From: Lysobacter sp. A03
GTDB taxonomy: Bacteria > Pseudomonadota > Gammaproteobacteria > Xanthomonadales > Xanthomonadaceae
Assembly (NCBI RefSeq): GCF_000855665.1
Contig: NZ_JXSS01000048.1
Coordinates: 1-64,000, forward strand
DNA: 64,000 nucleotides
Direction: 5' to 3'
Part shown: one piece after another, positions 59,812 through 64,000 of the stretch
Position numbering within the stretch: the stretch's first letter is position 1
Layout: each line of letters opens with the position of its first letter
Notes under the pieces: generated by a model
What the model saw: the letters and a program-made list of their open reading frames with translations, nothing else
Database searches by the model: none
What the model was told of the DNA's origin: nothing
Program-made: the position numbers and the translations under genes

Positions 59812-61641
59812 ATGTGTGGAATCGTTGGTGCGATCGCGGATCGCGATGTGGTCCCTGTCCTGATCGAAGGGCTGAAGCGGCTGGAATACCGCGGTTACGA
59901 TTCCGCCGGCATCGCCGTGATCAACGACCACGACGTGCGGCGCGTCCGGCGCACCGGCCGGGTCGCCGAGATGGAGGCTGCCGCGCTTGGGGAGGGCCTG
60001 CAGGCACAGCTGGGCATCGGCCACACGCGTTGGGCCACCCACGGCGGCGTGACCGAGGCCAATGCCCACCCGCACGTCAGTCACGGCGTGGCGCTGGTCC
60101 ACAACGGCATCATCGAGAACCACGACCAGCAGCGAGAGAAGCTGATCGCAATGGGCTACGAGTTCGAGTCGCAGACCGACACCGAGGTCATCGCCCACCT
60201 GATCCACTCCTTCCTGGTCCACGGCGCGGACCTGCTGACCGCGGTGCAGGCGGCGGTGCGCGAGTTGCACGGCGCCTATGCGCTGGCCGTGGTCAGCCGC
60301 AAGGAGCCGGGCAAGTTGATCGCCGCGCGCATGGGCTGTCCGCTGCTGATCGGCGTCGGTGAGGGCGAGAACTTCATCGCCAGCGATGTGTCCGCGATCC
60401 TGCAGGCGACCCGCAACGTCATCTTCCTGGAGGAGGGCGACACCGCCGAGATCACCCGCGACAACGTGGTGGTGTTTGGCGCGGACAACCATCCGGTCCA
60501 GCGTGAGGTGCACCAGTCCGACGTCTCGCTGGCCTCGCTGGAGCTGGGCCCGTACAGCCACTTCATGCAGAAGGAGATCCACGAGCAGCCGCGTGCGATC
60601 GCCGACACCATCGAGGGCGTAATCGATGCCGGCGAGTTCTCCGCCGAACTGTTCGGTCCCGATGCGGCGCAGGTGCTGGATGGCATCGAGGGCGTCCTGA
60701 TCCTCGCCTGCGGCACCAGCTACTACGCCGGCATGACCGCGCGCTACTGGATCGAGGGCATTGCCGGGCTGCCGTGCTCGGTGGAGATCGCCAGCGAGTA
60801 CCGCTACCGCGACGCGGTGGCCAATCCGAAGACGCTGGTGGTGACCCTGTCGCAGTCGGGCGAAACCCTGGACACGATGGAGGCGCTGAAATACGCCAAG
60901 TCACTGGGCCAGGAGCGGACCCTGTCGATCTGCAACGTGCCCGAGAGCGCCATCCCGCGCGCCAGCCGACTGGTCTACTACACCCGCGCCGGGGCCGAGA
61001 TCGGCGTGGCCTCGACCAAGGCGTTCACGACCCAGCTGGTGGCGCTGTTCACCCTGACCGCGACCCTGGCCAAGCTGCAGGGCCGTCTGGACGAAGCGGG
61101 CGAGGCGGACTACATCGACGCGTTGCGCCGACTGCCCGGTAGCGTCCAGCACGCGCTCAACCTGGAGCCGCAGATCACCGCCTGGTCGGAGCACTTCGCG
61201 CCCAAGGAGCACGCGTTGTTCCTCGGCCGTGGTGTGCATTACCCGATCGCGCTGGAGGGAGCGCTCAAGCTCAAGGAGATCTCCTACATCCACGCCGAGG
61301 CCTACCCGGCGGGCGAGCTCAAGCACGGCCCGCTCGCGCTGGTCACCGACGACATGCCGGTGGTGGTGATCGCGCCCAACGACAGCCTCCTGGAGAAGGT
61401 CAAATCCAACATGCAGGAAGTGCGCGCGCGCGGCGGCCAGCTGTTCGTGTTCACCGATGCCGACAGCAACTTCCATCCCAGCGAAGGCGTGCACGTGATC
61501 CGCGCGGCGCGCCACGTCGGCGTGCTGAGCCCGATCATCCACACCATCCCGGTGCAGCTGCTGGCCTATCACGTGGCCCTGGTGCGCGGCACCGACGTCG
61601 ACAAGCCGCGCAACCTGGCCAAGAGCGTAACGGTCGAATAA
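59812..61641 (+). CDS. glmS: Glutamine-fructose-6-phosphate aminotransferase
   Basis: 609 residues. The N-terminal glutaminase begins with the catalytic Cys2 (MCGIVGAI) followed by [13 protein letters not shown] and HTRWATHG; two SIS domains follow with GTSYYAG and SQSGETLDT; the C-terminus ends NLAKSVTVE as in all GlmS. Feeds GlmU in the same operon. No glmS ribozyme is expected or seen. Confidence 0.97.
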   Translation: MCGIVGAIADRDVVPVLIEGLKRLEYRGYDSAGIAVINDHDVRRVRRTGRVAEMEAAALGEGLQAQLGIGHTRWATHGGVTEANAHPHVSHGVALVHNGIIENHDQQREKLIAMGYEFESQTDTEVIAHLIHSFLVHGADLLTAVQAAVRELHGAYALAVVSRKEPGKLIAARMGCPLLIGVGEGENFIASDVSAILQATRNVIFLEEGDTAEITRDNVVVFGADNHPVQREVHQSDVSLASLELGPYSHFMQKEIHEQPRAIADTIEGVIDAGEFSAELFGPDAAQVLDGIEGVLILACGTSYYAGMTARYWIEGIAGLPCSVEIASEYRYRDAVANPKTLVVTLSQSGETLDTMEALKYAKSLGQERTLSICNVPESAIPRASRLVYYTRAGAEIGVASTKAFTTQLVALFTLTATLAKLQGRLDEAGEADYIDALRRLPGSVQHALNLEPQITAWSEHFAPKEHALFLGRGVHYPIALEGALKLKEISYIHAEAYPAGELKHGPLALVTDDMPVVVIAPNDSLLEKVKSNMQEVRARGGQLFVFTDADSNFHPSEGVHVIRAARHVGVLSPIIHTIPVQLLAYHVALVRGTDVDKPRNLAKSVTVE

Positions 61642-61689
61642 CGCCCCGGTAAAAACGCTATCCAGTGGGTAAAAGCGCGTGCTAGTCTG

Positions 61690-61800
61690 CGCGCTCGAAG
61701 GGGAGTAGCTCCCACACGCTGTACCCGTCAATACGAGCCTAGGCTCCGGCGCAGCGGCATGGCATCCATTGCCATGTGAGCAAGACCTTCGCGAGTCACT
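61690..61800 (+). promoter_or_regulatory. yybP-ykoY (manganese) riboswitch aptamer upstream of terC
   Basis: The leader holds the conserved yybP-ykoY blocks: GAAGGGGAGTAG (61698-61709) and CGTCAATACG (61726-61735), then GAGCAAGACCTTC (61778-61790), which bracket the metal-binding loops. P1 is formed by CGAAGG (61696-61701) with CCTTCG (61786-61791). This aptamer class binds Mn2+ and is the usual regulator of terC/alx and mntP-type genes. Confidence 0.9.
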
Positions 61801-61866
61801 GCAAGACGCCTGATGGCTTTTTGCAGTGGCGACCGACCAGACGCTGGCATCCCGCCAGCCGGTCGG
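61797..61866 (+). promoter_or_regulatory. Expression platform of the terC riboswitch
   Basis: Two hairpins follow the aptamer: CACTGCAA/TTGCAGTG (61797-61828) and a compound stem CCGACC...CTGGC/GCCAG...GGTCGG (61833-61866). Just after them CGCGAAGG (61870-61877), which includes part of the terC ribosome site AAGGAA, is an exact 8-base complement of CCTTCGCG (61786-61793), the 3' strand of P1. Mutually exclusive pairing gives a translational switch. Confidence 0.6.
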
Positions 61867-61886
61867 CAACGCGAAGGAATAATCCG

Positions 61887-62639
61887 ATGGAACTGCTCGC
61901 CAATCCCGAAGTGTGGGTCGCGCTCGCCACCCTCACCGCCCTGGAACTCGTCCTGGGCATCGACAACATCATCTTCATCTCGATCCTGGCCGGACGGTTG
62001 CCGGTCCAGCAACGCGATCGGGCGCGCAAGCTGGGGATCCTGTTGGCCGCCGTCACCCGGCTGGCGCTGCTGTTCGCCATCGCCTGGATCATCGGTCTGA
62101 CCGCGCCGCTGTTCACCGTCTTCGGCCATGCGTTCTCGTGGCGCGATCTGATCCTGATCGGCGGCGGCCTTTTCCTGATTGCCAAGGCCACCCATGAGAT
62201 CCATCAGCGAGTGGATGGCCCGCCTGTTCAAGTCAGCGCTGCCACGGCAGCGACAGCGACCTTTGCCGGCGTGCTGGCCCAGATCATGCTGCTGGACATC
62301 GTATTCTCGCTGGACTCGATCATCACCGCGGTCGGCATGGTCGATGAGCGCTGGGTCATGGTGACCGCGATCGTGATCTCGATCGTCTTCATGCTGGCCT
62401 TTGCGCGAGCGATCAGTGAATTCGTCGAGCGCCACCCGACGGTCAAGGTGCTGGCGTTGAGCTTCCTGATGATGATCGGACTGGTCCTGATCGCCGACGG
62501 CTTCGGTGTGCACATCCCGAAGGGCTATGTCTATGTGGCGATGGCGTTCTCGGTGTTTGTCGAACTGATCAACCTGTGGATCCGGCGTAGGGAGCGGGCG
62601 CCCGAGGCGGCCGAAGCGTCAGGCGGGGAGCCGGCGTAG
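61887..62639 (+). CDS. TerC-family membrane protein (Mn2+ export-type)
   Basis: 250 residues, seven hydrophobic segments. The family hallmark acidic patches in the membrane are present: ELVLGIDNIIFISILAGRLP near the N-terminus and LLDIVFSLDSIITAVGM in the second half, with FADGFGV-like ending LIADGFGVHIPKGYVY. The ATG at 61887 follows AAGGAA. The Mn riboswitch in the leader indicates a role in manganese homeostasis, like Alx or MeeF-type TerC proteins, rather than tellurite resistance. Confidence 0.92.
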   Translation: MELLANPEVWVALATLTALELVLGIDNIIFISILAGRLPVQQRDRARKLGILLAAVTRLALLFAIAWIIGLTAPLFTVFGHAFSWRDLILIGGGLFLIAKATHEIHQRVDGPPVQVSAATAATATFAGVLAQIMLLDIVFSLDSIITAVGMVDERWVMVTAIVISIVFMLAFARAISEFVERHPTVKVLALSFLMMIGLVLIADGFGVHIPKGYVYVAMAFSVFVELINLWIRRRERAPEAAEASGGEPA

Positions 62640-62667
62640 CAGCCGCAGCAACGCCAGACGCCAGCCC

Positions 62668-64000
62668 TCAGTCATCAAGCTCGCGGAGACGGGCTGCATC
62701 GCTGGGCCGACCGCCCAGCAAGCCCTCCAGGCCAGTGAGCATCTCGCCGATCCGCAGCCCGTCGGCATCGATGCTGTACTCGCGTAACTCATTGGAATGA
62801 TCGCTGGCCCGAACCTTGACCACCGCCAACATCCGCAGCAGCCGGCTCTCCACTTCCATATAGCGCTGCACGATGATCGCGTCGGTCATGAAGGCCGTGC
62901 CGTAGGGGCTGAAGCGCAGATCGGTGTAGCGGTCTTCGAGTTCGGAGGTCATCAGCACGGTGACCCCGACGCTGGCGAGCGCGGCCACCATCCGGGCGAG
63001 ATTTTCGCGGAAGTCGGCGCGGAAGGTGGGCGCCAGGGCCATCTCGAAGCCTGACAGCGAATCGATCACCACCCGCTTGGCGTCTAGGCGGCGAACCTCA
63101 CTCAACAACAGTCCGACGACCTCATCGATGGACAGGTCGGCCGCGCGGCTGTCCACGACGCCGACCTGTCCGCCGGCGATGAGTCCGGCCAGCACGCGGT
63201 CGCGCGATCGCTGCGGAGGTTGCTCGAACGCGGCGATTACGCCGGCCTCCCCACAGCGCGCGCCTTCGGCCAGGAACGCGCCGGCCAGGATACTCTTGCC
63301 CGATCCGGACGGTCCGGCAACCAGCAGCGAATACCCTCGGGGCAGGCCGCCGCCCATCATCTCGTCCAGGCCCGGTACGCCCATGAGCGCGCGCGGTGCC
63401 AGCAACTGCGGCTCGACGTCGTCGGCCAGTGACAGGGCACGCGCGGGGGCGAACACCTTCACCCCAGCCGCGGAAATGCGGAACGTATGGAGCCCGGGCA
63501 ACGAGGGGTGCCCACGCATCTTCCTGATTTCGACCTTGCGCACCATGGAATTGCGCTGCACGCTCTGGTGCAGGCAGATCATGCCGTCGGCCACGGTGAA
63601 AACCGGATTGGCTTCCGACTCGATGGAATACTCGCCAATCAGGAAGGTGGTGGCCTGCCAGCTTGTCATCAACATCCCGAGCTGCTGGATGAACCGCTGC
63701 AGGTTGTTGCTTGATCCGTCCGTGAGCGTGCTCACCTGCGCGATGGAGCGAAACGAATCGACGAACACCAGCGACGGGTTGTACTTTTCCACCTCCAGCA
63801 CGATCCGGCCCAGCACGTGGTCCAGATCGTTGGACAGCACCTCGTCGGAGAGGTTGATGAAGTGGATCGATAGGCCGATGGCGTCGCTCTGGAAGAAGTC
63901 GAACTGCTGCTGGTAACGCAGCATCTTCAGTGGCGGCTCGCCCAGCACGGTCAGGTACAGCGCAGGGCGCTCGGGCGTCGCCAGGGCAAACATGATCTGG
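62668..64000 (-). CDS. KaiC-like RecA-fold ATPase with tandem domains (partial, runs off the window)
   Basis: Only the C-terminal ~443 residues are in the window; the reading frame is open through position 64000, so the N-terminal Walker A of the first domain is outside. The visible part contains the end of KaiC domain 1 (LVFVDSFRSIAQ Walker B, with TTFLIGEYS) and a complete domain 2 with Walker A GPSGSGKS, an acidic Glu in AAFEQPP, Walker B VVIDSLSGFE and MTSELEDRYT. This is the circadian-clock-type KaiC family found in many non-cyanobacteria, where it usually works in signalling with a histidine kinase or response regulator rather than a clock. It is convergent with terC. Confidence 0.88.
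   Translation of the reverse strand, partial: QIMFALATPERPALYLTVLGEPPLKMLRYQQQFDFFQSDAIGLSIHFINLSDEVLSNDLDHVLGRIVLEVEKYNPSLVFVDSFRSIAQVSTLTDGSSNNLQRFIQQLGMLMTSWQATTFLIGEYSIESEANPVFTVADGMICLHQSVQRNSMVRKVEIRKMRGHPSLPGLHTFRISAAGVKVFAPARALSLADDVEPQLLAPRALMGVPGLDEMMGGGLPRGYSLLVAGPSGSGKSILAGAFLAEGARCGEAGVIAAFEQPPQRSRDRVLAGLIAGGQVGVVDSRAADLSIDEVVGLLLSEVRRLDAKRVVIDSLSGFEMALAPTFRADFRENLARMVAALASVGVTVLMTSELEDRYTDLRFSPYGTAFMTDAIIVQRYMEVESRLLRMLAVVKVRASDHSNELREYSIDADGLRIGEMLTGLEGLLGGRPSDAARLRELDD

Overview
This 64 kb window is chromosomal DNA of a high-GC gammaproteobacterium. Everything points to Xanthomonadaceae/Lysobacteraceae (the Lysobacter-Luteimonas-Xanthomonas group): tandem DsbA genes next to cytochrome c4 and engB, a plant-type glutamate-cysteine ligase, a MaeB-type malic enzyme, TonB-dependent receptors of xanthomonad style, YajQ, a homodimeric PDH E1 and a lipoyl-bearing E3. 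No rRNA, tRNA, CRISPR array, prophage or complete insertion sequence was seen. The first ~280 bases are almost pure G and look like a sequencing or assembly artefact at a contig end.

Layout. 0.3-4.7 kb: an EEP-family nuclease/phosphatase, two DsbA-like periplasmic oxidoreductases, cytochrome c4 and engB. 4.8-11.4 kb: gshA, ppc and convergent maeB. 11.5-23.8 kb: a gamma-glutamyl/D-amino-acid locus (D-aminoacylase-like lipoprotein, gltS, two gamma-glutamyltranspeptidases, a TonB receptor, a DadA-like FAD oxidase and a LysR regulator). Two near-identical 15-bp dyads of LysR type lie in its promoter regions. 23.9-30.2 kb: an orphan lipoprotein, a MATCAP/DUF1704 protein with rsgA, an alaA-SGNH-methyltransferase operon, and a degenerate REP-associated transposase. 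30.4-36.3 kb: aceE, a FrnE-like DsbA, a beta-lactamase-family hydrolase and a TraB/GumN protein. 36.4-39.7 kb: a patchy accessory stretch with a truncated DUF1428 gene, a lipase remnant and several small or stress-type proteins (glycine-zipper repeat protein, a 40-aa protein with an apparent internal deletion, DUF421, hemerythrin). 39.8-43.7 kb: DUF1415-yajQ, an alcohol dehydrogenase, a DMT exporter and OmpW. 44.1-48.3 kb: aceF, a periplasmic orphan and lpdA. 48.5-55.7 kb: the complete atpIBEFHAGDC operon behind a strong sigma70 promoter. 55.8-64 kb: a GtrA/glycosyltransferase pair, glmU, glmS, terC behind a yybP-ykoY manganese riboswitch, and a partial KaiC-like ATPase.

The genes are mostly central metabolism (anaplerosis, PDH complex, ATP synthase, amino-sugar synthesis). 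The most interesting parts are the 12-kb gamma-glutamyl locus, which reads as a coherent scavenging pathway possibly for gamma-linked glutamate polymers or peptides, and the terC riboswitch, for which the sequence itself suggests a Shine-Dalgarno-sequestering switch.

Calls rest on motif recognition and reading by eye; no alignment or database search was run.
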